Assembly: GCF_047638075.1 (NCBI RefSeq)
Contig: NZ_JBLJBV010000074.1
Location: 1-47,749 of the forward strand
DNA from: UBA6197 sp047638075
GTDB lineage: Bacteria > Pseudomonadota > Alphaproteobacteria > Rhodobacterales > Rhodobacteraceae
DNA: 47,749 bases
Direction: 5' to 3'
Positions 25,687 to 34,217 of the stretch are shown here, one piece after another. The notes beneath the pieces are model-generated. The model saw only the letters and a program-made list of their open reading frames with translations. It was not told the origin of the DNA and made no database searches. Position numbers and translations under genes: made by a program. Every line of letters starts with the position of its first letter. Position 1 is the first letter of the stretch.

Positions 25687-27888
25687 TCAATTCCCCAGCA
25701 GCGTTCCGAGGACTTCTTCCAGAATCCTTTCGGCAAGGTCTTTTTCGGTCTGCGGCGCGACCTGGGGCTGGGGCGGCGCGCTGGTGGTCGTCTGGGCCGG
25801 ATAGGTCGGGGCAGCGGTAGTGCGCCACTCGGAAGGATCGGCCTTGGGCAAGGGAAGCGGTGCCAACCCGTCTTCGACGCGGGTCATGACAGCTTGCCAG
25901 ATTTCGGCAGGAAGCCCACCGCCGGTAACACCCGTCAGCGGCGTGTTGTCGTCATACCCCAACCAGACACCGGTCACATAATCGGCCGTGAACCCGATGA
26001 ACCAGGCGTCCCGCGCGGCCTGCGTGGTGCCGCTTTTACCCGCCACTTCACGGCCCGGAAGGCGGGCGCGGGTGCCGGTGCCATGGTCGATCACCTGCAT
26101 CATCATATAGGTCAGTTCACGCGCGGCACGCTCTGAAATAACCCTTTCTCCGATACCGCCAATTTGATCGATCAACGGTTGGTCATCGCCTTTCAGGCGC
26201 AAATCAATCAACCCGTAGGGCTGCACCGAAGAACCGCCGTTCAGGATACCCGCAAAGGCACCGGTCATCTCAAGCAGTGTCGATTCCGAAACCCCCAGCG
26301 CCACCGCCGGCCCTTTGGCCAGATCCGAGGCAAAGCCGAAATCGGTGGCAACACGGCGCACCGCATCCCGCCCGACAGCCTCGGAAACGCGCACAGTGGC
26401 GGTGTTCAGGGAATGGGCAAGCGCCTCGGTCAGGGTCACCAGACCCTTGTAATTCCTACTATAGTTTTGCGGCGACCACGGCCCTGACCCCTTGACGTTG
26501 ATTGTCAGCGGCGCATCCTCGACCAACGTGTCGGGGGTATAGCCCAGATCCAGCGCCGCCGCATAAACGAAGGGTTTGAACGTGGACCCCGTCTGGCGCC
26601 GCGCCTGCGTGGCCCGGTTGAATGCGCCTGACACCTTGGACTGACGCCCGCCAACCATGGCGCGCACCGCACCATCGGCGGACATCACCACCACCGCCGC
26701 CTCTGCCTTGGAACCTTCCTTGACCTTGGTGGCGAACACATCGGCCAATGCGGTTTCAGCCGCGCGTTGCAGGCGCTGGTCCAGCGTTGTGTGGATGATC
26801 ACATCTTCGGTCGTCTCGGTGGTCAGAAAATCGGGGCCGCTGTCCATCACCCAATCGGCAAAATAACCACCTGCGCGGGCCTGCGCCGCCTGACTCAGCT
26901 GGGCGGGGTGGGCCTTTGCCTCGGCGTGCTGGGCGGCGGTAAGGAAACCCTGTTCGCGCATCAACGCCAGCACCATGCTCGCCCGGTCCTGACTGCGCTT
27001 CAGGTTGGAGGTGGGCGCATAGCGCGACGGGGCCTTCAAAAGACCGGCCAGCATCGCCGCCTCGGCCGGGTTCACATTGGCCGCCGATTTGCCGAAATAG
27101 CGCTGCGAGGCCGCCTCGAACCCGCGCGCGCCTGCCCCCATATAGGCGCGGTTCAGATAGATCGTCAGGATTTCGTTCTTGGAATACTTGAACTCCATCG
27201 CCAGCGCGAAGGGAATTTCCTTGATCTTGCGTTTGACCCCGCCAGAGCGGCAGTCATCCTCATAGGCGGCTTCGGTTTTCCACTGTTTGGGGTCGTAGGG
27301 CACGCCAAGGCACAGCAATTTCGCCACCTGTTGGGTGATGGTGGAGCCGCCATTGCCCTCCAGCGGGCCACGCCCTTCGGAAAGGTTGATCCGCACCGCC
27401 GAGGCAATACCGCGGGGGCTGACGCCAAAATGGCTGAAAAAGCGGCGATCCTCAGTGGCGACCACGGCATCCTTGAGGAAGGGCGAGACGTTTTCCGCGG
27501 TGATCTGCCCGCCGAAAGTTTCGCCGCGCCACGCATAAACCTTGCCGTCGCGGTCCAAAAGCGTGACCGAGCCACGCTGACGTGCATCAAGCAGGGTCGA
27601 AACCTCGGGCATCTGCGAATAAAAGTAGAAGGTGGCAAGACCTAGGATCAACGCCGTCACAGCACCCACCCGCCAGCCGATCCCCCAGATCACGCGCCAC
27701 ACCATCCGCAGCAACCCCAGCAGCGTGCCGACAATCAGCCCATGCCGACGCTGCGGGCGTGACGGCTTGCGCCGCTTGCGCGCCGCAGGTTTTGCCTTGG
27801 CTTTCGGCGCTGCCGCCGCTGCCTTGTATCGCTTGTCCGCCACCAACGGCCCTTGCCGCCCGCCCGAACGCCCGCCTGTCTGCGCCAT
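25687..27888 (-). CDS. Class A penicillin-binding protein (PBP1A family)
   Basis: A bifunctional peptidoglycan synthase of 733 residues that polymerises glycan and cross-links peptides. A basic cytoplasmic N-terminus (KPAARKRRKPSRPQRR) precedes one transmembrane segment at about 75-92. The GT51 domain (about 105-300) has ATEDRRFFSHFG with the catalytic Glu and GGSTITQQVAK. The transpeptidase domain has TGSTFKPFVY (catalytic Ser), SLN in AHSLNTATV and KSGT. An insertion of about 18 residues with two cysteines (from LCLGVPYDPKQW to EDDCRSGG) follows the TITQQ motif. The C-terminal tail is rich in Pro, Thr and Gln. Confidence 0.94.
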   Translation of the reverse strand: MAQTGGRSGGRQGPLVADKRYKAAAAAPKAKAKPAARKRRKPSRPQRRHGLIVGTLLGLLRMVWRVIWGIGWRVGAVTALILGLATFYFYSQMPEVSTLLDARQRGSVTLLDRDGKVYAWRGETFGGQITAENVSPFLKDAVVATEDRRFFSHFGVSPRGIASAVRINLSEGRGPLEGNGGSTITQQVAKLLCLGVPYDPKQWKTEAAYEDDCRSGGVKRKIKEIPFALAMEFKYSKNEILTIYLNRAYMGAGARGFEAASQRYFGKSAANVNPAEAAMLAGLLKAPSRYAPTSNLKRSQDRASMVLALMREQGFLTAAQHAEAKAHPAQLSQAAQARAGGYFADWVMDSGPDFLTTETTEDVIIHTTLDQRLQRAAETALADVFATKVKEGSKAEAAVVVMSADGAVRAMVGGRQSKVSGAFNRATQARRQTGSTFKPFVYAAALDLGYTPDTLVEDAPLTINVKGSGPWSPQNYSRNYKGLVTLTEALAHSLNTATVRVSEAVGRDAVRRVATDFGFASDLAKGPAVALGVSESTLLEMTGAFAGILNGGSSVQPYGLIDLRLKGDDQPLIDQIGGIGERVISERAARELTYMMMQVIDHGTGTRARLPGREVAGKSGTTQAARDAWFIGFTADYVTGVWLGYDDNTPLTGVTGGGLPAEIWQAVMTRVEDGLAPLPLPKADPSEWRTTAAPTYPAQTTTSAPPQPQVAPQTEKDLAERILEEVLGTLLGN

Positions 27889-27986
27889 GTGCTGACCCGA
27901 CCCGATTGCCTGTTGTTTTGCCGCGCACCCTACACGCGCAACGCCGCCTTGTGGAGACGCTTTGAAACACGATTTGGTTTAGATAG

Positions 27987-28014
27987 CGCCTAAATTTTAA
28001 GCATACGCCTAAAT
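27987..28014. promoter_or_regulatory. Direct repeat upstream of glnK
   Basis: CGCCTAAAT occurs at 27987-27995 and again at 28006-28014, 19 bases apart, in an AT-rich stretch about 150 bases before glnK. Two half-sites nearly two helical turns apart suit a regulator binding one face of the DNA. The regulator is unknown. Confidence 0.35.
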
Positions 28015-28160
28015 ATATGGATACGATGTGCGGCAACGCGCAAAAATCACCCATCTAACCCTGTTAGTATTCTTGTGCTGCACCTGCGAAGGGCGCCCCA
28101 TTTCCACATGCGCCGCCCACGACGGGCGGAGGGGGGTCACCCCCAGGAAAGGAACATGAG

Positions 28161-28499
28161 GTGAAACTTATCATTGCAACAATCAAACCGTTCAAGCTGG
28201 ACGAGGTCCGCGAGGCGCTGACGGCCATCGGTGTGCGCGGAATGATGGTGACCGAGATCAAGGGTTTCGGGGCACAGTCCGGCCACACCGAAATCTATCG
28301 TGGCGCCGAATATGCCGTGAACTTCGTCCCCAAGGTCAAGTTGGAGATCGTGGTCGCGGATGCGCTGGCCGATGAGGCCGTCGACACAATCCACACCGCG
28401 GCCAGGACCGGCAAAATCGGCGACGGCAAGATTTTCGTGTTGGACGTGGCGCAGGCGGTCCGCGTGCGCACCGGCGAAACGCAGGACGACGCGCTGTGA
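28161..28499 (+). CDS. glnK: Nitrogen regulatory protein P-II
   Basis: A 112-residue PII signalling protein that senses 2-oxoglutarate, ATP/ADP and nitrogen status, and would plug the AmtB channel when ammonium is plentiful. It starts MKLIIATIKPFKLDEVREAL. The T-loop has EIYRGAEYAVNF with Tyr51, the uridylylation site, and the C-terminal signature TGKIGDGKIFVLDV is intact. The start is GTG at 28161 behind AGGAAAGGAA; the nearby ATG at 28156 is out of frame. amtB follows 26 bases after the stop, which identifies it as the GlnK-type paralogue. Confidence 0.95.
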   Translation: MKLIIATIKPFKLDEVREALTAIGVRGMMVTEIKGFGAQSGHTEIYRGAEYAVNFVPKVKLEIVVADALADEAVDTIHTAARTGKIGDGKIFVLDVAQAVRVRTGETQDDAL

Positions 28500-28525
28500 A
28501 GCAACCAGATCAGGGGACAAGACAG

Positions 28526-29863
28526 ATGAACACCTTCAACCAACGCGCCGGGCTGGCAGCGCTTCTGGCCATCGCCTCTTTGCCCGCCTTCGCGCAGGAC
28601 GCCACCACCGAAGCCATGGCCGCGACGGTCAACAAGGGCGATGTGGCATGGATGATGACCGCAACCTTGCTGGTGCTGTTCATGATCATTCCGGGGCTGG
28701 CGTTATTTTACGGCGGCCTCGTGCGCAGCAAGAACATGCTCTCGGTGCTGATGCAAACGACGACAATCACCGCGATGGTGATGGTGATCTGGGTGCTCTA
28801 TGGCTATTCCTTCGCCTTCGGCGGCGGAACATCACCGTTCTGGGGTGGGCTTGGAAAACTGTTCCTCGCGGGTGTAACCGCCGAGTCGACAGCCGCCACC
28901 TTTTCGGATGGGGTAGCACTGCCGGAATATGTGTTCATCGCGTTCCAGATGACCTTTGCGGCAATCACGCCAGCGCTGTTCATCGGTGCCTTTGCCGAAC
29001 GGATGAAATTCTCGGCGGTTCTGCTGTTTACGGTGCTGTGGGTGACGGTCATCTATTTTCCCATCGCGCATATGGTGTGGGATGGCGCGGGGCTGATCTT
29101 CAACATGGGCGCGATCGACTTTGCGGGTGGCACTGTGGTGCACATAAACGCGGGCATTGCGGCGCTGATGGCCGCGCTGGTGATCGGGCCGCGCATCGGG
29201 CTGGGCAAGGATATGATGGCGCCGCATTCGATGACGCTGACCATGGTCGGGGCGGCGATGCTGTGGGTGGGCTGGTTCGGGTTCAACGCGGGTTCCAACC
29301 TTGAGGCGACGGTAGGCGCCACCTTGGCGATGATCAACACACTGGTAGCGACTGCCGCCGCCATTCTCAGCTGGAACGTGGTCGAGACGCTGGCCCGCGG
29401 CAGGGCCTCAGGGCTGGGGGCTGCCTCGGGGATGGTCGCGGGGCTGGTAGCGATCACGCCGGCGTGCGGCACGACCGGCCCTGTGGGGGCAATCATGTTG
29501 GGGCTGGTCGTTTCACCGATCTGTTTCTTGTTCGTGACGCGGATCAAATCGATGTTTGGCTATGACGACAGCCTTGATGTCTTTGGCGTTCACGGCATTG
29601 GCGGCATTGTCGGTGCGATCTGCACCGGCATCTTGTGCGCGCCGTTCCTGGGTGGCACCGGCTATGTGGTCGAGGCGGGCACCATGGGCGCGCAGGTTAT
29701 GGCGCAGATCAAGGCGGTCATCATCACCCTGCTATGGAGCGGGGTCGGGTCGCTGATCCTGCTTTACCTGACCAAGGCGATCGCCGGCCTGCGTGTTTCA
29801 CCCGAGGATGAGCGTCAGGGCCTTGACCTGACAGCGCATGGCGAAAAGGCGTATCACGCCTGA
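28526..29863 (+). CDS. amtB: Ammonium transporter AmtB
   Basis: An inner-membrane ammonium channel of 445 residues. A cleavable signal peptide (MNTFNQRAGLAALLAIASLP) is followed by about eleven membrane helices. Family motifs visible include PGLALFYGGLVRSKNMLS, the conserved DFAGGTVVHINAG and FGVHGIGGIVGAI with the channel histidines. The C-terminal tail ends in a short cytoplasmic segment that contacts PII. The start at 28526 is chosen over 28496, which would lie inside the glnK end. It is cotranscribed with glnK. Confidence 0.97.
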   Translation: MNTFNQRAGLAALLAIASLPAFAQDATTEAMAATVNKGDVAWMMTATLLVLFMIIPGLALFYGGLVRSKNMLSVLMQTTTITAMVMVIWVLYGYSFAFGGGTSPFWGGLGKLFLAGVTAESTAATFSDGVALPEYVFIAFQMTFAAITPALFIGAFAERMKFSAVLLFTVLWVTVIYFPIAHMVWDGAGLIFNMGAIDFAGGTVVHINAGIAALMAALVIGPRIGLGKDMMAPHSMTLTMVGAAMLWVGWFGFNAGSNLEATVGATLAMINTLVATAAAILSWNVVETLARGRASGLGAASGMVAGLVAITPACGTTGPVGAIMLGLVVSPICFLFVTRIKSMFGYDDSLDVFGVHGIGGIVGAICTGILCAPFLGGTGYVVEAGTMGAQVMAQIKAVIITLLWSGVGSLILLYLTKAIAGLRVSPEDERQGLDLTAHGEKAYHA

Positions 29864-29868
29864 TCCCG

Positions 29869-29911
29869 GCCCTGCAGGGCGCGGCGGTCAGGGATGCCCC
29901 TTCGCCGCCGC
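29869..29911. terminator. Hairpins between amtB and the MFS efflux gene
   Basis: A 12-base palindrome GCCCTGCAGGGC (29869-29880) is followed by GCGGCGG (29881-29887), which pairs with CCGCCGC (29905-29911). These lie between two convergent stop codons. No T run is present, so termination is plausible but unproven. Confidence 0.45.
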
Positions 29912-29912
29912 G

Positions 29913-31442
29913 TCAATCCAGATGCGCAACCGGCGCGGTTGTCGCCAACCCCGGTTTGCGCAGCAAAAGCGCCAACGGGATCGCGGCCAACGTTACCAGC
30001 ATCATCGCCTTGAAGTCGTTGATATAGGCAATCATCAGCGCCTGAATATTTACCATTCCGTCAAGCTGCAGCAACAATGACGTCGACCCCGCTGATCCCG
30101 GCGGCAGTAGCGCGGTCAGGTTCGGGTTGAACGGGTTGATAAAGGTCGACAACTCCGCATGATTGATTTGCACGCTGCGCGTCAACAGCAGGGAAACCAG
30201 CGAAATACCGATAGAAGATCCGATATTGCGCACAAGGCTGAACAGACTGGTGCCATCTGCGCGGTAGCGAACATCCAGGGTTGCAAAAGCCACCGTTGTC
30301 AACGGCACAAACACAAAGCCCAACCCAAACCCCTGCACCAACCCCGAGGTAACGATGATCGTTCCGTCCATCTGCGGGGTAAAACCGGTCATCATCCACA
30401 GGCTGATCGCGGTCAGCAAAAGCCCCGTCACCACCAGCTTGCGCGGGTCAACCACCTGAACCAGCTTTCCTGCCGCGATCATCGTTATCATCGTACCCAC
30501 GCCACGCGGGGCCATCACCATCCCGGTCGTCGTGGCCGGATACCCATATATCACCGAAAGCATTGGCGGCAGCAGGGCCAGGCTGGCCAGCAAAATAATG
30601 CCGACCACAAAGATGAACACGAGGCCGGTCACAAAATTGCGGTCGGCAAACATCTGCGGATCCAGAAAAGGCTTTGGGCTGTTAATGATATGCACCACGA
30701 AAACCCAAAATCCGGTGGCAGCCAGCGTGGCCTCGACCCAGATTTCGGCGCTGGCGAACCAGTCTACCTCGGCGCCGCGATCCAGCATCAACTGCAACGC
30801 GCCCACGCCCAGCGCCAGCATCCCAAAACCGAAAAAGTCAAACTTGCGAACCCGTCGCACCATGTTCGGCAGATAGGCCGAGCAGCCCATGAACGCGATC
30901 ACGCCAACCGGCAGGTTGATAAAAAACACCCAACGCCAGTTAAAGCTTTCGGTCAGCCAGCCCCCCAGCGTCGGGCCGATGATCGGACCAACCATGATCC
31001 CCGCGCCCCACAACGCCATAGCCGATCCATGACGTTCGCGTGGGTTGATATCCAGCAAGAACGTTTGCGACAACGGCACGATAGCGGCACCAAAAACGCC
31101 CTGCGCCATCCGAAACAGCACCATCGACTCAAGGCTCCAGGCGATGCCGCACAGCATGGAGGTTGCAACAAAACCCGCGACCGAAATCAGGAACACTTCC
31201 TTGCGGCCAAAACGATCTGACAGCCACCCCGACAACGGCGTGACAATCGCGGCCGCCACGATATACGACGTCAGCACCCAGTTGATCGTATCTTGCGCAG
31301 CCCCCAGATCGGCGCGCATCGACGGCAACGCCACATTGGCGATGGTCGTATCCAACACCTGCATGATTGTGGCCAGCATCACCGCAAGGGTAATCAGCCC
31401 CCTATTCGGGACGGTGGTCGCGTCAGGCGTTGAAACACTCAT
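29913..31442 (-). CDS. DHA2-family MFS multidrug efflux permease (EmrB/QacA type)
   Basis: A 509-residue inner-membrane proton antiporter of the 14-helix DHA2 family. It shows the N-terminal LDTTIANVALPSM (motif D1), WVLTSYIVAAAIVTPLSGWL, the LSDRFGRKE loop (motif A) and GPIIGPTLGGWL (motif C, typical of drug exporters). Its ATG overlaps the stop of the adaptor gene as TGATG. With the EmrA-like adaptor and an outer-membrane channel it would form a tripartite pump. The substrate is unknown. Confidence 0.92.
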   Translation of the reverse strand: MSVSTPDATTVPNRGLITLAVMLATIMQVLDTTIANVALPSMRADLGAAQDTINWVLTSYIVAAAIVTPLSGWLSDRFGRKEVFLISVAGFVATSMLCGIAWSLESMVLFRMAQGVFGAAIVPLSQTFLLDINPRERHGSAMALWGAGIMVGPIIGPTLGGWLTESFNWRWVFFINLPVGVIAFMGCSAYLPNMVRRVRKFDFFGFGMLALGVGALQLMLDRGAEVDWFASAEIWVEATLAATGFWVFVVHIINSPKPFLDPQMFADRNFVTGLVFIFVVGIILLASLALLPPMLSVIYGYPATTTGMVMAPRGVGTMITMIAAGKLVQVVDPRKLVVTGLLLTAISLWMMTGFTPQMDGTIIVTSGLVQGFGLGFVFVPLTTVAFATLDVRYRADGTSLFSLVRNIGSSIGISLVSLLLTRSVQINHAELSTFINPFNPNLTALLPPGSAGSTSLLLQLDGMVNIQALMIAYINDFKAMMLVTLAAIPLALLLRKPGLATTAPVAHLD

Positions 31443-32509
31443 CAGATGTCGCCCGTTCCGGCATAGGCCAGCAATCCATCAAGATGGCTGGCCTGCCCGG
31501 TATCAACCTTGACCGTGACCGACAGACCGGAACGCAGATCACGCGCAGCGTCGGCTTCATCCAACCGCAGCCGCACCGGCACGCGCTGCGTAACCTTGAC
31601 CCAGTTTCCAGTCGCGTTTTGCGCAGGCAACAGCGAAAACTCGGCCCCGGTACCCGCCCCGATCGCCTCTACCGTTGCAGAGAAACTACGGCCCGGCAGC
31701 AGGTCAAATTCAACCTCGGCGCGTTGACCGGGGGCGATGGCGGCAATCTGGGTTTCCTTGAAATTCGCGTCGATCCAGGTATCACCAGTTTCCACCAGCG
31801 AAAACAGCGCAGCGCCCGCACCGACAAATTGGCCCGGCTTGAATGACGCGGCCTGATAGATAACCCCATCGGCCGGGGCAAGAACGGTTGTCAGCGACAG
31901 ATTGTAGGCCGCCTTGTCGCGTGCGACCAGCGCGGCCAACACCGAAGGGTGACTATCGGTTTCGCCCTCTGGCACCCCCCCCATGGCCGTCCGTGCCGCC
32001 ACAACGGACAGGCGCGCGGCCGAAAGCGCCTCATCCGCCTTGGCGGACGCGTGGCGCGCCTTGTCCAGTGCCGCCGAGGTAGCAGCCCCGCGCCCGGTCA
32101 ACGACTCTTGGCGCATCAGTTCGGATGCCTGAAAGTCAGCCTCATCGGCAGCGATCTTTTCTTGCGCGAGCGCAACGTTATAAGCGGCGCGCAACTGGTC
32201 CACCCCCAACCGCGCCTGCGCCAAGGCGGCATCCGCCTGCGCCAAGGCCAGATTGTAAGGCTCTGGATCGACCTGAAACAATACATCGCCCGCTTTCACC
32301 GTCTGAGATTCGGCAATGGCAACGCTGACCACCCGCCCCGAAATATCGGACGCGACCGAGATCCGGGCCTGATGCAGCGCGGCATTTTCGGTTTCCTCAT
32401 AGCGCCCGCTTGCAAGCCATAACGCCAGCCCCCCGACAACCAGCAGCAACGGCAACGAGGCCATCAACAGACGGCGAGGACGTTTAGGGGCGGGGGTTTC
32501 AGTGGTCAT
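31442..32509 (-). CDS. EmrA-type membrane fusion protein of the efflux pump
   Basis: A 355-residue adaptor with one N-terminal transmembrane segment (LLMASLPLLLVVGGLALWLA), split lipoyl motifs (ISGRVVSVAIAESQTVKAGD and LAPADGVIYQAASFKPGQFV), a helical hairpin between them and a beta-barrel domain with TWIDANFKETQIAAIAPGQR, all typical of EmrA. The ATG at 32509 lies inside the end of the marR gene (11-base overlap), so translation of the operon is coupled. The permease gene follows with a one-base overlap. Confidence 0.92.
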   Translation of the reverse strand: MTTETPAPKRPRRLLMASLPLLLVVGGLALWLASGRYEETENAALHQARISVASDISGRVVSVAIAESQTVKAGDVLFQVDPEPYNLALAQADAALAQARLGVDQLRAAYNVALAQEKIAADEADFQASELMRQESLTGRGAATSAALDKARHASAKADEALSAARLSVVAARTAMGGVPEGETDSHPSVLAALVARDKAAYNLSLTTVLAPADGVIYQAASFKPGQFVGAGAALFSLVETGDTWIDANFKETQIAAIAPGQRAEVEFDLLPGRSFSATVEAIGAGTGAEFSLLPAQNATGNWVKVTQRVPVRLRLDEADAARDLRSGLSVTVKVDTGQASHLDGLLAYAGTGDI

Positions 32510-32975
32510 CCAGGGCCTCATTTTTGGCAGGCGAGCATAGGATTTCATCCGGCTCGGAAAGGTTACAGACGATGGCGCGCAGCGCGCGCATCAGGGTTTC
32601 GCGGGTTTCAGCGGGCAGCCCGGTCAACGCCTGCGCATAGACCACATCAGCAACGCTGCGGGCTTCTTCATAAGTTTTCAATGACTTGGACGTTGGCACC
32701 ACAATGCGGGCGCGGCGGTCTGAGGGGTCAGCCTTGCGCGTGACCCAGCCGCCTTCAACCATCCGATCAACCAGCCTTGAGACTGAGATCGGCTCAATTT
32801 CCAGCCGCTCGGCCAACCGTGCCTGGCTGGCATTGCCTGCGCGCAGAATGTGAACCAGCGCGCGCCACTGGGCCGACGTCAGCCCCAGATCGGCGGCGCG
32901 CGCCTCAAACCGGCGGCGAATAAGCCGCGCGGCATCATGTAGCAAAAAGCCCAGAGAATCGGTTCCATGTGTCAT
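32499..32975 (-). CDS. MarR-family transcriptional regulator
   Basis: A 158-residue winged-helix regulator, probably the repressor of the downstream efflux pump. The DNA-binding core is visible: LGLTSAQWRALVHILRAG, ASQARLAERLEIEPISVSRL (recognition helix) and VTRKADPSDRRARIVVPTSK (wing). It starts the marR-emrA-emrB operon. The ATG at 32975 has no Shine-Dalgarno and lies inside a perfect inverted repeat. A second palindrome sits 13 bases upstream, so autoregulation is likely. Confidence 0.93.
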   Translation of the reverse strand: MTHGTDSLGFLLHDAARLIRRRFEARAADLGLTSAQWRALVHILRAGNASQARLAERLEIEPISVSRLVDRMVEGGWVTRKADPSDRRARIVVPTSKSLKTYEEARSVADVVYAQALTGLPAETRETLMRALRAIVCNLSEPDEILCSPAKNEALDDH

Positions 32976-32981
32976 GGAACC
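32961..32981. promoter_or_regulatory. Inverted repeat across the marR start codon
   Basis: The arms GGTTCCATG (32961-32969) and CATGGAACC (32973-32981) are perfect inverted repeats with a 3-base spacer. The marR initiation codon (32975-32973) is in one arm. It could be a second MarR operator or an mRNA hairpin. Confidence 0.55.
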
Positions 32982-32983
32982 GA

Positions 32984-33011
32984 AATATGATAAGCATGCT
33001 TATCTTTTCAA
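32984..33011 (-). promoter_or_regulatory. marR promoter containing a 16-base palindromic operator
   Basis: On the minus strand TTGAAA (33011-33006) and CATATT (32989-32984) are 16 bases apart. The perfect palindrome GATAAGCATGCTTATC (32989-33004) fills the spacer, a classic repressor position. The -10 box ends only 8 bases before the marR ATG, which implies a nearly leaderless transcript. Confidence 0.6.
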
Positions 33012-33032
33012 GAGAAATCTGAACCCATCTGT

Positions 33033-34217
33033 TCAAACTCCTGCATCAATGACCGCCTGCGCCAGTATCGGCACCGTCTCTGCGTTCAGGCCGGCGATAT
33101 TCAGACGGCTGTCACCCACCATGTAAATACCATTCTTGATGCGCATTTGCTCGACCTGTTCAGGCGTTGCCCCCAGCCGTGAAAACATGCCGCGGTGCTG
33201 CGCGATAAAATCGAACCTGTCAGAATTGGACAATCGCTTCAGTTCTGCCGCCAGTTGCTCACGCAGGCCCAGCATACCCTGCCGGACAGCCTCCAGCTCT
33301 GTCTGCCATTCGGTGCGCAAGGCCGGATCGGTCAGGATCATCGTCACCAGACGCGCGCCATGATCAGGTGCAAACGAATAGGTCTGACGGTTCAGATAGG
33401 CCAGGGTTCCCTGGGTAAGGGCACGGTCGGCAGGGTCACTCAGCACCATCAAAATTCCGGTGCGTTCGCGGTAAATGCCAAAGTTCTTTGAACACGACGC
33501 CGCCACCAGCACCTCGGGCAGGCGCTCTGCGATCAGTCGGGTGCCTGCGGCGTCTTCGTCCAACCCGTCACCAAAGCCTTGATAGGCAAGGTCAATCATC
33601 GGGATAGCGCCTTTGGCCTCCAACAGGTCAGCGACCGCAGACCATTGGGCCAGCGTCAGATTGGCGCCGGTAGGATTGTGACAGCAGCCATGCAACAGCA
33701 CCACATCGCCCGGCTTTACCCCATCCAGATCTGCCATCATCGCGGTAAAATCCACGGCGCGGGCGGCACTGTCAAAATAGCGGTATAGTTTATGGTCTTG
33801 CTTCAGGAAGGATAAGATAGACAAGTGGTTCGGCCATGTCGGGTTCGACACCCAGATGGTAAAACCGGGGTTGGCAATGCGCGCCAGCTCAAACGCCTGA
33901 CGGCACGCACCTGTGCCACCTACGGTCGCGAGGGCCGAAAGCCGATCTTTGGGGTAATTCGCGCCAAACACCATTTCGGCCATGGCGGCATGAAAGGCGG
34001 GCTCGCCCGCCAATGCGGTATAGCTTTTGCTGGTCTCGGCTTCCCAAAGCTGTTTTTCGGCGGCCTTGACCGCACGCATCACCGGGGTCAACCCGGTTGC
34101 GTCTTTGTAAACGCCTACCCCAAGGTCAATCTTGTTTTGCCGAGGGTCGGCCCTGAATTGGCCCATCAGCGCCAGAATCTTGTCTTCGGCCTGCGGTTTG
34201 AGATTACTCAGCATCAT
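33033..34217 (-). CDS. Aromatic/aspartate aminotransferase (TyrB-like, class I)
   Basis: A 394-residue PLP aminotransferase of the AspC/TyrB subgroup. Visible elements are DLGVGVYKDATGLTPVM near the N-terminus, SNPTWPNHLSI, HGCCHNPTGANL (PLP region), DLAYQGFGDGL, the Schiff-base Lys in SCSKNFGIYRERTG and the C-terminal SRLNIAGL with the substrate carboxylate Arg. The start is ATG at 34217 (ATGA overlap with the sseA stop) or the adjacent ATG at 34214. It is probably cotranscribed with sseA; both act on amino and keto acids. Aspartate versus aromatic preference is not decidable here. Confidence 0.92.
   Translation of the reverse strand: MMLSNLKPQAEDKILALMGQFRADPRQNKIDLGVGVYKDATGLTPVMRAVKAAEKQLWEAETSKSYTALAGEPAFHAAMAEMVFGANYPKDRLSALATVGGTGACRQAFELARIANPGFTIWVSNPTWPNHLSILSFLKQDHKLYRYFDSAARAVDFTAMMADLDGVKPGDVVLLHGCCHNPTGANLTLAQWSAVADLLEAKGAIPMIDLAYQGFGDGLDEDAAGTRLIAERLPEVLVAASCSKNFGIYRERTGILMVLSDPADRALTQGTLAYLNRQTYSFAPDHGARLVTMILTDPALRTEWQTELEAVRQGMLGLREQLAAELKRLSNSDRFDFIAQHRGMFSRLGATPEQVEQMRIKNGIYMVGDSRLNIAGLNAETVPILAQAVIDAGV

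Noticed and set aside
26767..27645. 292-codon open frame on the plus strand
   Set aside because: Antisense to the PBP1A gene with its complete catalytic motifs; no recognisable domain.
30159..31220. 353-codon open frame on the plus strand
   Set aside because: Antisense to the MFS permease gene; His/Gln/Arg-rich composition typical of an antisense frame of a membrane protein.
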